Origin: Paraspadella gotoi
Taxonomy: Eukaryota; Chaetognatha
DNA: 64,000 nt
Reading direction: 5' to 3'
Assembly (NCBI GenBank): GCA_051294375.1
Contig: CM119271.1
Span: 4,607,353 to 4,671,352, forward strand
In this document: in pieces, positions 32,385 to 44,195 of the stretch
How the letters are laid out: each line of letters begins with the position of its first letter
Position numbering within the stretch: the first letter of the stretch is position 1
Position numbers and translations under genes: made by a program
The notes under the pieces: generated by a model
The model's database searches: none
Told to the model about the DNA's origin: nothing
The model's input: only the letters and a program-made list of their open reading frames with translations

Positions 32385-32690
32385 AAAGCGCACCAATTTT
32401 GTTCCTTAATCTTTAAAATTAATTTTAATCCAAATATTTAAGCTTAATTTTTTATCAATTTATTAACCATAATCACCTTAATACTTAACCCTTAACCTAA
32501 TGCCCGATCCTTAATCAAAATCCTTAATATTACCCCGTAACCTTAAACCCAAATTCTCCACTCTAACAAAACCTATAATCTAATCCTTAACCTTAATACT
32601 AAACCTAAATTTAAATAAAAAAAATTAACTTAATTCAGAATTTAGGAATAAATGAGGCGTTCTTGGTAAATAAGGCCAAAAGTTCTGTTA
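32385..32690. mobile_element. degenerate MITE-like element (family 3)
   Basis: Left part AAAGCGCACCAATTTTG, AT-rich interior with CCTTAACCTTAATAC-type runs, right arm AAATGAGGCGTTCTTGGTAA followed by ATAAGGCC. The right arm matches the complete copy at 60.85-61.03 kb. Confidence 0.45.
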
Positions 32691-33580
32691 TTTGACATCT
32701 CGGTTGACGGATGTTTTCGATCGATTGGAAATTGAGCAGAAATTTGACAGAGCAAAAGAACATTTTTTGACGGTCCATCAGTGGTCTCAGTGACAGTTGA
32801 TAAAGCGCCCAGGTTTAGTAGAAATTTTCATTTTAGTTACAGATCATGGCTAATATGTTGTTAATAACTATGCGATATCCATTGGATATGTGCTGTTCTT
32901 AAAAGCCTCTATACTTCAAGTCTATAGATCAACAAAATCCTTTCACATAGCTATACTTTTATCGTAGTAAATTCTTCCTTCTGTCGCGCTACGATACTAT
33001 GGTTAAATAAACCGACCCATGACTTACCATCCTCTTTCTCCGATTCTCTAAGACTTACCCTCGTCTTACCCTCATCGTCCGCAGCGCGAATTCCGTTCAC
33101 GATCCCAACTGAATTTTTTCAACCAAAACCAATTCCCTTCCCTCGACTGCCTTTAATATCTGAGGAGAGGAGGATAGAGGAGGATAGAGGGGAGGATATA
33201 GGGGAGGATAGAGGGAGGAAAGATAGGAGGAAGAAAAAAAAAGGACACTGATACATAGATAGGAAAGATGAAGTGAGAAACAGAGAAAAAAGAAAGAAGG
33301 CTTAGAGAATTAAAATGAAGAAAAAAAATGTAGGGACAACGAGCGAAGCGAAGATGAGTAATCCAATGCAATGCAATGCATGCAATCAGAAAAAGTAAAA
33401 AAAATGCATAGTTCAAAAGTGATATTAAAATTGTATTTTATATGTTGGAAATGAATCAAGGAAAGAAAAAAAAGGAAAGAAGGAGCTAGAAAACGAAGAA
33501 CACAGAGGCCAAGAAAATAAAGGCGTCGAAGGGTGAAAAATTTTTTGAAAAAAAATGGAATGAACCGAAGTTTATGAAAC

Positions 33581-33652
<72 letters not shown>

Positions 33653-34255
33653 CTGTTTCCTAAAATCTCGGCTGAAAAGGCTTTGAAGTTAGAAAAAATG
33701 AAATTACCTCGTCTGAATTTTTCTTATTTTTTAGGGGGGGGGGAGAATTTGGGAGTTTCTCCTGTCGTTTTCGTCTTTGTCGTCTCATTTCAGGTTTTGG
33801 ATGTCTCTCGCTCACTCTCTCGCTCGCGACATGATACAAATAATGTCAAAGCTTGGCTATTATTAATATTTGTCAAGCTAGTATATATGTATTTACCAGG
33901 AATAGGTGAAAAATATAAATACGGAGGCAGAATGAAAATGAACCAAAATTATTACGAAAAAAAAGTCCAGTTATGCCAGAGCCAAAGAAAATCGATTTGA
34001 AAAACGTGTTTCGCGATTCACCTTCTGGTTTGTTTCGTGTTTCACCCTCTGGTTTGTTTCGCCTCTCCGGACTGATTCACTTTGATGAGTACACAGCATC
34101 GATTTTTACGTTGTCGTCGTCGTCGTCGTCGTTGACATTTTTTTTATTCATTCTCAAGTTAACTCAAATTTATGGATTAAATCTGGAAATTATAATAATA
34201 ACGCAATAATGCAACGATAGATCAAACCAATTTACCATCGAAACAAAGATCCAAG

Positions 34256-37200
34256 ATGGCGGCGACGAGTTTGTCGGAATTTCTCTCAACGACTTCGGCC
34301 CATGGTCTCGGCAGAATGACGTCGTCGTATCCAAGGTAAACTTTAGCTCGAGCATCTAGAGAAGCCGAGCGACCATGACGGCGTTATTTTAGTCAACCAA
34401 AAAAAAAACAACAAATGTAACCAAAAAATATATTCAATATATATTATCCAAAAAAAACCAAATAAAAGAAAAAGCCGCCGCAATCTCAACAAGAATTTGC
34501 CTTAACGATCATTTAAATATTTACTATTTATTTATATAAAGTTTCCGAATATTTTTTAACTACACTTACCTGGAATTGAACAACACTCACCTTCAATCAG
34601 GCGCCGACGAATCGTCTGGTTTCTCGTCTGCGTCGTCTGCTATTTTTACGTCCTCTACTCTGTCATATTCAATATCATTGGTTTTTCGATCCTACAGAGA
34701 ATTACGCTCAGGTAGTCGTCGTCGTCGTCGTCGTCATCTTCGTAGTTGTCATCTTCGTCGTCGTCGTCGTCGTCATCTTCGTCGTCGTCATCGTCTGTTA
34801 TTTTTATGTCCGCTAACTCTGTCATCAAATATCGATGAGTTTTTTCGATCCTACAGAAAATTACGTCAGGTAGTGTCGTCGTCGTCGTATCTTCGTAGTT
34901 TGTATCTTCGTCGTCGTCGGTCGTATCTTAGTCGTGTCGTCATCTTCGTCTCCAGTCCGTCATCGTCTCTATCTTCGTCGTCATCGTCGTCGTCATCTTC
35001 GTCGTCGTCGTCATCTTCGTCGCGTCATGTCGTCATCTTCGTCGATCGTCGTCTGTCGACACGTCGTCGTCGTCGTCATCTGTCGATCGTCGTTCGTCAT
35101 TCTTCACGTCGATCGTCACGTCGTCGTCATCTTCGTCGTGTCGTCATCTCGTCGACGTCGTCGGTCGTCATCTTCGTCGACATCGCGACATCTGTCACAT
35201 CTTCGTCGACGTCCGTCGTCATATCTTCGTCGACTGTCGTCGTCATCTTCGTGCTGTCTCTGTCAGTCCTAGTCGTCATCGCGTCATCATCTTCGTCTCA
35301 TCGTGTCGTCATCTTCGTCGACGTCGTTCGTCGTATCTTCGTCGTCTCGTCATTTCGTCGACGTCTTGTCGTCATCGTCGTCGATCGCGTCCGTCTTCGT
35401 CGACGTCGTCGTCGTCATCTTCGACGTCGTCTGTCATCTTCATCGACGTCATCGTCGTCATCTTCGTCGTCGTCATCTTCGTCGACGTCTGTCGTCGTCA
35501 TCTTCGTCGTCGTCGTATCTTCGTCGTCATCGTCATTCGTCGTCATTATCGTCGTCGACGTCGTCGTCGTCATCTCGTCGACGTCGTCGTCGTCATCTTC
35601 GTCGTCATCGTCATCTTCGTCGACGTCGTGTGTCTCTTCGTCGACGTCGTCGTGCGTCATCTTCGGTCGTCGTCATTCTTCATCGACGTCATCTGTCCAT
35701 CTTCGCGTCGTCATCTCTCGTCATCGTCATCGTCGTCATCTTCGTCTCGTCGTCTTTCGTCGTCATCGTCATCGTCGTCATCATCGTCAGTCGACTCGTC
35801 GTCGTCATCTTCGTCGACGATCGTCGTCGTCATCTTCGTCGTCGTCGTATCTTGTCATCCTGTCGTCATGTCGTCTTGATCTTTCGTCGTCATCGTTCGT
35901 GTCGTCATCTTCGTCGTTCGTCGTCATCTTCATCGCTCGTCATTCGTCGTCATCTTCGTCGATCGTCGTCTCTTCGTCGATCGTCGTCGTCGTCATCTTC
36001 GACGTCGTCGTCATCTTTCATCGACGTCATCGTCGTCATCTTCGTCGTCATCGTCATTCTGCTCGTCGACGTCTCGTTCGTCGTCATCTTCGTCGACAGT
36101 CGTCTGCTCGTCGTATCTTCGTCACTTCGTCGCGATCTCTCGTCGACATTGTGATCGTCATCTTGTCGTCGTCGTCATCTTCGTTCCTAGTCGTCATCGT
36201 CGTCATCATCTTCGTCGTCACGTCGTCGTCATCTTCGTCGACGTCGTTTGTCGTCATCGTCGTCGGTCAGTCGTCATCTTCGTCGACTCGTGTTTGTCGT
36301 CATCTTCGTCGACGTCGTCTTCGTCGACGTGTCGTCGTCTCTATCGGACGTCTCGTCTCGTCATCTTCGTCTGTCATCTTCGTGCGACGTTCGTCGTCAT
36401 CTTCGTCGACGTCGTCGTCGTCATCTTCGTGTCGTTCGTCATCTTCGGCGTCATCGTCATCGTCGTCATCATCGTCGTCGACGTCGTCGTCGTCTCTTCG
36501 TCGACGTTCGTCGTCGTCATCTTCGTCGTTCATCGTCATCTTCGTCGACGTCGTTGTCGTCATCTTCGTCACGTCGTCGTCTCATCTTCGTCGTCGTCGG
36601 TCCATCTTCATCGACGTCATCGTCGTCATCTTCGTCGTCGTTATCTTCGTTCTCATCGTCATCGTCGTCATCTTCGTCGTCGTCGTCATCCTTCGTCGTC
36701 TCGTCATCGTCGTCATCTCGTCGCGTCGACGTCGTCGTCGTCATCTTCGTCGACGTCGTCGTCGTCGTCATCACGTCTCTTGTCGACGGTCGTTGTCGTC
36801 ATCTTCGTCGACGTCGTCTTCGTCGACTTCTCGTCGTATCTTCGTCGTCGGTCGTCATCTTCGTCGCGTCATCTCGTCGACGTCGTCGTCGTCATCTTTC
36901 GCGTCGTCGTCATCTTCGTCAGTCTCGTCATTCGTCGGTCGTCGATTTCGTCGTCGACGTCGTCGTCGTCCTCTTCGTCGTCGTCGGTCATCTCATCGTA
37001 GTCATCCGTCGTCATCTTCGTCGTCGTCATCTTCGTCCTCATCGTCATCGTCGTCATCTTCGTGTCGTCGTTCATCTTCGTGTCTCTTCGTCGTCATCAT
37101 CGTCGTCGACGTCGTCGTCGTCATTCTTTCGTCGCGTCGTTCGTCATCTTCGTCGTCATCGTTCCATCTCGTCATCGTCAGTTGTCGTCATCCTCGTCGA

Positions 37201-40200
37201 CGTCTCTTCGTCGACGTCCGTCGTGATCATCTTCGTCGTCGTCGTCATCATTTCGTCGTCGTCCATCTTCGTCGACGTCGTCGTCGTCATCTTCCGTGTG
37301 TCGTTCGTTCATCTTCGTCGTCTTCGTCATCGTCGTTCGTCATCGTCTGTCGACGTCGTCGTCGTCTATTTCCGTCGTCATCGTCATCGTCGTCTCATCT
37401 CGTCGACGTCGTCGTCGTCATCTTCGATCCGACTCGTCGTCACTCGTCGTTCATTCGTCGTCATCTTGTCAACGTCGTCTTCCGTCAAGAACTTTCCGCT
37501 GTCTTTAATCTCTTCCCACTTCCTCGAATCCAGCGTGATGCACGTGGAAGATTTGCGCGGTCGCGTCTTCCCCGTCGCCATGGAAACCACGCCTATTTTC
37601 CCGCATCATTTTCTGCATTCCGCGTGCGCTACCTAGCGACTGGCGCTCCTACAGCCGAGTCCGTTTGTCGGTCTGGCCGCCAAGAACTCGACTCCCTTCG
37701 AGTTCGACTTTCGACCGACGCTTTTTGACTACAGCGTTTTTTACCGGCGTTTCAGGGGATGGACGCCTTCTACGGACTGTGTCGGGTGAATTAGAGAAAG
37801 ATTAGAAAGATTAGTGATTTCCTTTCCTTATCTCACATACACATACATCCTAAGGGAGTGGTCTTTTCATACAATTGAAACATTCTTTGAAATATTATAC
37901 CACTTTATTGATAGGGAAACCAGGTACTCTGAGAGTGAATAAACGTGACTGTGAGAAAGTCTTGATTGAAAGCTTGCAGGGACCTGCTATGTCATTATCT
38001 TGTAAGAGTGATGGAGGCCTTAAACCACTAAAGCCTGTCCAAGGTCAGGCGCAAGATAGCTTATTCATTAAATTAATGGATAATAAATATATTGGTTGCA
38101 CCAATTTCATACAAAATTAAATGAAAACATCAAAATTCAAACTTCAACTTTAAAAATTACTATTTAATTTCGGAAATTTTTTATAATATTTAATTTTTTC
38201 GTTAAATTTAACTCAGAAAAAAAAGTAATGATTGAAACAACTAAATTACTAAATATTCGATTATCTCCTTTTTACTTTGATCCTTATTTACCAGTGGATG
38301 CCCACCGGCGCCAGCTTCGTTGTTCATTGGGCGGATTCCGTTGATGAGATCGACTTCTACATTTCCGCCGGCGCCAAGCAGGAACTGCCCAGCAGCGCCG
38401 CGCAGGAATCGCCCAGCAGCGCCGCGCAAGGATCGCCCAGCAGCGCCGCGTCGGAAGCGTCCGCTGGTTTAGAGACCGATCCGTCTTACCCGCCCGTTGA
38501 CGCGAGGTTTCGAAAACGATGACTTCTTAGAGAAATAATTAATTAATTAATTAATTAATTATTTTTTAATTATTTTAATTATTTTATTAATTAATTTTTC
38601 AGGAGTCTCATTACGTTAAGTTAAGTTAAGTCAGTTTTTCATTCATTCATTCATTCATTCATTCATTCAAATTGACTTAACTGACGAACCGACTGAAACG
38701 TAATGAGACTCCTGAAAAAAAGTTATCAACTTTTATCTCCAAGCCGCCTTAACGAAATTTTTCAGGACGAGAACGACCATCCGTCGCGACTCGAAAGCCG
38801 TGGGTCTTTACATCGACAGCGTTCAGAGAATTCGCTTCATCGACGGGCCCGCGACTAACTACACCAAAGACTTTCCGAAGGAGTTCGTGCCCGAGTGTCG
38901 GACGGGCCTGTACGATAAAGCCAGGTGACAAGGTCGAGTCTCGGTCTCTATGTTTATTTGGGAAAGAAATAGGAAAAAATAAAATAAAATAATACTATTA
39001 TACCATACATCAATATTACATATACAATTATACATACATGTAGATATGGCGAAAAGTAATGCACAACATCTCCACCCGCCGTCCGCCTTGGGGACGCACA
39101 GCAGGGGAGACGACCACGAACTCTTTGCTCGTTTGGCGACGCCTAGGGCGACGAGCTTCTCGAGCTCAGCTTTTGCGACTGCGAGTTTTTTCCGGAGGCA
39201 GTCGGCGAGCCCTTGCTTGGCAGGGCCTCCCGAAGGTCGGGATGTGGTGCCTGACTCCGTGCTTGGGCGCCTTGATCTCGAAGGTTGGTGTCGCGAGCGT
39301 TGGATATTGGTCGAGGAGTTGGTAATAAACGTTGTCAGACTCCTCAATCAGATTGACGTGAGATGGTGGAGAAACTTCTGAGACGTCACACGAGATGGTG
39401 GAGAGGTCCCTGAGGTCGATGAGGGTGCCGTCCCTATGATTCGGAGCGAGATAAAATTCGGCCAGAAAGTCGGCCCCCAGTATACTCTGGGTTACGTCGG
39501 CCGCGATAAAAATCAAATGAGAATAATCTAGTGCCGAGGACAAACTCGGCGGCGGACAACGCCGTACGAATTGATGGGTGTGCCATTGGCCGCCTGGAGT
39601 TTAGGTCCGGTCGGGCCTTTGACTCGCTGAGCGGCAGTCGGGGAACTAAGGAAACGAGGGCGCCGCCGTCGACGAGCCATTTGCGGCCGTCGGTGGCGTC
39701 CTTAACATACAGTAGAAAATTGTCCGGTGAATCTTTGTCATCGCGGGGCACAGCGTTCACCTGTGCTGTCCCGCGGCGTCGTTTCCCGCTGACGCTCCTT
39801 TTCTGATCTCGGCGTTCACCTTTCCGCGCGCAACCAGGTTCGCAGCGAAACGCAGCATCGCCGAACTTTAGATGCCATCTGCATATTTGCTTGAGGCGCG
39901 CGCCTGGAGGTCGGGTGCCAGTCGACGGCCCGCTTGGTGCGCTACTGCGCCAGTTGTTCGATTGCGGTCGCTTTTTGTCGCGGCGCTGACTCTGGACGGC
40001 GCTTACATCGCGTCGTTCTCGCGTCGGATTCGCTGGTGACGATGTCGAAGTTCTTGATGGCGGTGGCGGCGTTTATCGTCGAAGACGCGCCGCGAGAGTT
40101 GGCCTGCCTTCCGAATCAAAAAATTTGTCGGCGGCTTCCGCCAACTGCGCCGCCGTCCATTCGTCGGCCTTATCCTCCAAAGGATCGGCGCGTATCTCGA

Positions 40201-42671
40201 TGGGGAGACCTCTGATAACGGTCTCTTTCTTGATGTCGTCTATGGTGACCGATTTGATCTTTTCTTCCATCCTGGCAAGATGCTGAGATGGTCGTAAGTC
40301 GTCTCTGGCGATGCCGTCGAGGAGTAGGGCGGCTTGCTGGCGGCGAGTGGTCCCGTACTCCTTTTGGAGGTAAGCAATGAAGTTCGTCCAATTTGCCTCT
40401 GACGGCTCGCCGTACAAAAACGCGTTGATGCGTGGATTGGCGTCCACGCTAATTTTGGACTCCAGATGTGCAAATTTCTCCTTCGCCTCTTTAATGTTGG
40501 CGCGGACGAAGGCAGCTTCGACTCGACGAATCCAAATATCAATGTTTTTCGAGTCGAATGCTGGAAGCTCCGGTTTTTTCTTTTTCTCCAGAGCTTTAAG
40601 TGCCGTGGCCAAGGCTGCGCGAAGCGCCTCGGTCTCGTCGACGCTGGAGGCGGTCGCCATGGCGCTGGGAGAGCGAAGGGTGACGTGCGAGCGGCGAGGG
40701 CTCTGAAGTTTGGTGACGTAGGCGGAAAGGCAAAAAACCTGTTGCCTGGTGACGTCGGTGGAAAAAGGAAAGCTGGCGCGCCTGGGTTGATGCCTGGTGA
40801 CGTTTCTCGGATGCGCGGCCTCGACCGGCGCTCTTGGGGACCGTTAAAGCGGATTGTTGGCGCAGGCGGAGGACTGGCGAGTCTCTCGAGATTCGCTCAT
40901 TGATAGTTGTAGATAGATTCGTTCAGAAGGTTGGAAATAAATTCGACGTTGGGATCATCAATGTAGATATGGCGAAAAGTAATGCACTTTGACGCCAGAT
41001 CCTGAGGACGCGTTTCGACGAGCAACTGGAGGTGTTAGAGGCGCTCCGAAGGTCGCAGTGAAGCGGGAGACTCTGGGGACGTTGACCGGAAGTTACGCCA
41101 AATTTGGCGCGCGTGGCGTAAAGGAATCGGGAGGCGAAGCTTCGACCGAGTTTAAAAATGGAGTAGTCTCCAGAGTTGATTGTAAAAGTTTCAGAAACCA
41201 ACTTATTTGGTTATTAGCATAAAAGAAAGAACCTTAATAAAATAATCAAAGCATATAGATATTCCATCTGCTTTTGCCATCAAGCAATTAGAATATCTAT
41301 ATGAAATAACAATAATGCAATTAATTATTGGATTAATCATAACAATCAATAATAATGAAAATAGTGAAACGATTGTTGAGACTACTCATAGGTAAAACAT
41401 TGCTGAGTAGTTCTGGCAAGTTCTATAGTTTGTAAATAAGATTTAGAAGCTAGATGGAATAGATATCAACTAGAGGAATCAGCTGATAAATCGAATTGAG
41501 TCGGGTGCTCATTTGTTTATGAAAACAAAAGATAAAAGAATTCAAATCCCACATACACACGTATTACAAATGCATACTAATATACTTATACATACTTAAT
41601 TATTATATATACATATACTACGACACACTTCTGGTTGAAAAAAAGAAGACTATGCCATGGTGGACTAATTAATAATTATTCGCGTTTCGCCGAGATTGAC
41701 AATGTCGCAATCTTGCAACAATCCCGCTATCTTTCATCCTTCAGCGACGATAATGCTACATTCTTGCAACGTTCCATATCCTCCTTCAGGTGTTTGGACG
41801 AATGCGTGAAGAAAAGAAGCGTCGGAATGACCCTCTCCGCACAGTGCGCGGCTTGGAGGAAGTCCATTCTGCAACATCAGAGCGTCGTCTGTCAGTCGAA
41901 TTGGAGTCGCGTCTTGCAGGAGACTCTTTGCAAATCAGAAACGAAGCACCCCGTCACTTACCCGACCTTCAGACTTTGTGATTTCGGACGGATATCGCTA
42001 GATTGCGATCAAGAATTGATGAACGTTTCCAAGTGAGTTATATTTACGTTCTAACAAAAAGACTCATTACGTTTGTTCGAAAATATTGTTCTCCTCGTGA
42101 ATATATAAACATTTTTTTTTTAATATGAAACCCGATACCGAAAAGTATGTATGCAAAATTCAGAACTTTTTCTACGCAAAAATACAACTTAATACTAAAC
42201 AACAACTTAACAACAAATACTGATATAACACTTATTTCCTCTTTTTTTTCATTTTTTATACTGGTCAAACGTAACACGAAATTGTCCGTTTTCTCTCGAA
42301 GGCTCTGCCTCGATCTCTGCAAAAACCGCGTCTTCCAGGACGCCATCCACTTTTCGACGAGACGCTTGAGCGACGATGAGATCTTCCACGATTCTCTGGA
42401 CGTGTGGACGGGACCCAACCGGACGCTCCTCTGGTTCATCACCCTCGACGTCAAGATGACCGTCTTCGAGCAGAAGCAGAAACTCAACTTCGAAGACCTC
42501 GTGGGAATCCTCGGCGGGCAGTTGGGGTTGTTCGCCGGAGCCTCCGTAATCACGCTCTTCGAGTTTGTGGAGTTTGTGTGGGATTGGGGGTGGAGGAAGT
42601 GTGGAAGGAAGAAGGGTGCGGGGGGAAGTGTGAGAGAGGCGGAGGAGGGGAGGAAATGTGGGGGAGAGTAG
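34256..42671 (+). CDS. DEG/ENaC-family sodium channel subunit (pickpocket/ASIC-like)
   Basis: Supported exons: 34256-34335, 34601-34711, 38295-38506, 38766-38924, 41790-42032 and 42302-42671; most borders are GT-AG with matching phase. The N-terminus reads LSEFLSTTSAHGLGRM, the cytosolic TSxHG gating signature. TM1 follows (RRIVWFLVCVVCYFYVLYSV). The extracellular part is Cys-containing (CLDECVKKR, CKSETKHP, LCLDLCKNR). The end has LLWFITLDVKMTVFEQ and DLVGILGGQLGLFAGASVIT followed by LFEFVEFVW, the pre-TM2/TM2 block with the GxS selectivity-filter triplet (here GAS). Such trimers pass Na+ and act in mechano-, salt- or peptide sensing. The FPAVTICN-type exon after TM1 is missing or damaged, so the gene model is incomplete across 34.71-38.29 kb. 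The C-terminal tail is short and basic/Gly-rich. Confidence 0.85.
34712..37480. repeat. 2.8-kb impure trinucleotide array in a DEG/ENaC intron
   Basis: Almost entirely variants of CGTCGTCATCTTCGTCGAC and shorter GTC/TTC/ATC units, starting at the exon-2 donor. All reading frames are open for hundreds of codons (Ser/Arg/Val-rich in one direction, Asp/Glu/Met/Thr in the other), which is a property of the repeat, not a gene. Frequent 1-base irregularities look like sequencing noise. A degraded piece of exon 2 (34797-34875) lies inside it. Confidence 0.9.
37490..37792 (+). other. possible damaged DEG/ENaC exon
   Basis: GC-rich, non-repetitive DNA right after the trinucleotide array. One frame reads MHVEDLRGRVFPVAMETTP and, after a single stop, NSTPFEFDFRPTLFDYSVFY; FPVAMETT could be a corrupted FPAVTICN block. 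The position between TM1 and the next exon is right for the missing finger/palm exon. The stop and lack of clear splice sites may be sequencing errors as in other parts of the window. Confidence 0.35.
37852..38112. mobile_element. partial copy of MITE family 1
   Basis: Carries GGAGTGGTCTTTTCATACAA, the AAGCTTGCAG/GGGACCTGC block, ATGGAGGCCTTAAACCAC and CACCAATTTCATAC, matching the centre and right arm of the 11.07-11.54 kb element. The left arm is missing. Confidence 0.75.
38600..38714. mobile_element. 114-bp hairpin insert next to a splice acceptor
   Basis: 18-bp ends CAGGAGTCTCATTACGTT and its exact complement, a second mirrored TTAAGT block, and a (CATT)n centre. It lies about 50 bp upstream of the DEG/ENaC acceptor at 38765 and itself contains TTTCAG-like sequence at its left end. 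Confidence 0.65.
39064..39760 (-). pseudogene. retrotransposon protease and start of reverse transcriptase (broken)
   Basis: Frames on the - strand give LYVKDATDGRKWLVDGG followed by ALVSLVP (retroviral-type aspartic protease, where the active site is usually DTGA/DSGA but here reads DGGA). ADVTQSILGADFLAEF (protease flap/end region) follows. Then TFGRPCQARARRLPPEK and AKSSWSSPLLCVPKADGGWR, the entry to the RT domain. Frameshifts split these, and the sequence ends right after GGWR. The missing Thr/Ser in the protease active site would inactivate it. Confidence 0.7.
40073..40660 (-). CDS. retrotransposon Gag-like protein
   Basis: 195 codons from ATG at 40660 to a stop at 40073. The N-terminal helix is followed by LPAFDSKNIDIWIRRVEAAF, the Gag signature of a Gypsy-like group common in invertebrates. 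Downstream, beyond the stop, CRWHLKFGDAALRCEPGC is the conserved Cys/His knuckle-like motif that normally precedes the protease, so the stop probably marks a frameshift inside one gag-pol frame. Gag packages the element RNA in cytoplasmic particles. Not part of the host DEG/ENaC gene. Confidence 0.7.
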   Translation of the reverse strand: MATASSVDETEALRAALATALKALEKKKKPELPAFDSKNIDIWIRRVEAAFVRANIKEAKEKFAHLESKISVDANPRINAFLYGEPSEANWTNFIAYLQKEYGTTRRQQAALLLDGIARDDLRPSQHLARMEEKIKSVTIDDIKKETVIRGLPIEIRADPLEDKADEWTAAQLAEAADKFFDSEGRPTLAARLRR

Positions 42672-42880
42672 AGGGGGATTGAAAATTTTTATGAGAATAT
42701 TTTTTATTTATTTTTTTTATAGCTAATTACTACATCGAGCTGAATTAATTCATCGTTCGTCTTTCGGAAATTTTGTACAAAATTGGCTGAATGGGCTTGG
42801 AGTTAAGGAAATTGTTACAAATTCTTTGACGGATTATATTATACCAAATAACTATACAAATAAACAATTTCTCTATGGCG

Positions 42881-42917
42881 CTGAAGAAGGCTTGTAAATT
42901 AAAGCCGAAACATGTAC
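42881..42917 (+). ncRNA. hammerhead-ribozyme-like motif 4 downstream of DEG/ENaC
   Basis: Seen: CTGAAGA (42881-42887, allowed CUGANGA), A, GGCTT (42889-42893), loop, AAGCC (42902-42906), GAAAC (42907-42911), ACATGT, triplet GTA (42914-42916). GGCG before the core can pair with CGTC after it. Stem II is a different sequence from motifs 1 and 3 yet still pairs, and the tail AATAAAATCGTTGTTG matches the other copies. It lies 210 bases after the DEG/ENaC stop codon and could be in its 3' UTR. Confidence 0.6.
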
Positions 42918-43689
42918 GTCCCTATGTACCAATAAAATCGTTGTTGTAAACAAATTCAAACTTCTTCTACTAACAAATATCTCAAAAATAGATCTAGAAA
43001 CTACTTCTTATTTTTCCAATATCCACTTATGTAGAAATGGGATGTACACTCGTGATTGTAAACTACATAGTTAAATCATTTTTTTAATTTTTTATGACGA
43101 CGCTACTTTGTGAGACAATATCAAAAAGCCAATAAAAACCCACACTCCAGAAAATCATTCAACCAAATAATCTATGACCATTAACTGAACGTCATCTACA
43201 CAAGACGTGAACCGCTCGTTGTTTCCCACGTTGCGATTTTGATCGATAATTTCCAATATGGCGGCGACGCCTGGCAGACGGCGGGAAAATTAGCTTCGAG
43301 AAAAAAAAACGAAGAAGCGTCTCTTCGTCGAGAGGCCTCGTCGTGGAGAATCTATGTCGGTAACAGGCCTCGTTGTGGAGAATACCAGACGATGCTTGAC
43401 GACATCGAGTCTCGTAGAAGAAAAAAAAAAAAAAAAACAAGAGAGCAGCTTCCTTAATTCAAATATTTCATTAATCCTAATAACTCGGGAATTGTTCCAT
43501 CTCGCCGACAAATATTTTGCTTTTAATCTTTTTTTTTTCTTTTTTTATTTCTTTCCATTTTCCATGATTGCTCTGTCGGGGTCTGTCTTTCTCTCTGTCT
43601 CTCTTGCGCTCTTATTTTCGCCCTCACTTCATTATCCTTTTTTTTTAGTTGAATCAGCAAACTCTGTCTCTTCTCTTTCTCTCTTCTCT

Positions 43690-43819
<130 letters not shown>

Positions 43820-44195
43820 CCACCAATTAAAGGTTGAAACAAAAGATCAATTTTCTGAACCACAAAGTTCAGTTTTCCGCTTGGAAGCGCCATGAGAAGC
43901 ATTCTTCACGGGATGGAATATGATGTGAACTCATGGCTTATCACAATGCCCCAATGTAGATATGCTGGTTTCTGGATTTTGTGGAAAGAAATAATAACTT
44001 CTTTATTAAATATTAATTTAAAAAAACGACCTCGGCGATTCAAAATTTAAAAAAAACAATCAGAGCGAAAGTCCAAACTAAACTTCACGAAAGACAAAAG
44101 CTGAGAATCGTTACTAAACAAAAAGAGAAAAATAGAAACATGAAAAACGGCGAGAATTAAACAAATTTAAAAAAAAAAATTAAAAAAACACGGAG

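Larger units (their letters stand above)
28230..34255. other. long stretch without a supportable gene
   Basis: No conserved protein motifs were found. It contains GA/CT arrays (about 28.62-28.73, 28.84-28.88, 31.30-31.39 and 33.58-33.65 kb), a GGC array at 30.74-30.79 kb, two tRNA-like SINE candidates and a degenerate family-3 MITE at 32.39-32.69 kb. GC-richer islands near 30.32-30.43 kb (frame MEVGASAGWSLVFGVGIGG) and 32.21-32.31 kb follow AG and could be unrecognised exons, but I cannot support them. Confidence 0.5.
39038..40987 (-). mobile_element. truncated Gypsy/Ty3-like retrotransposon in a DEG/ENaC intron
   Basis: On the - strand it reads gag, zinc-knuckle-like region, aspartic protease and the first part of reverse transcriptase, then stops. 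The same 27-bp sequence (beginning ATGTAGATATGGCG) borders it at 39038-39064 and 40961-40987 in the same direction. It could be the remains of LTR ends or the junction repeat of a deletion. The RT palm motif, RNase H and integrase are absent, so the copy cannot move by itself. Confidence 0.75.

Noticed and set aside
33683-34000. A 105-codon frame before the DEG/ENaC gene
   Set aside because: No motif, AT-rich codon use unlike the supported exons, and no splice context.
34576-37728. A 1,050-codon Ser/Arg/Val-rich protein
   Set aside because: It is a read-through of the impure GTC/TTC/ATC array; all frames on both strands are open and only its first 45 codons overlap a real exon, in another frame.
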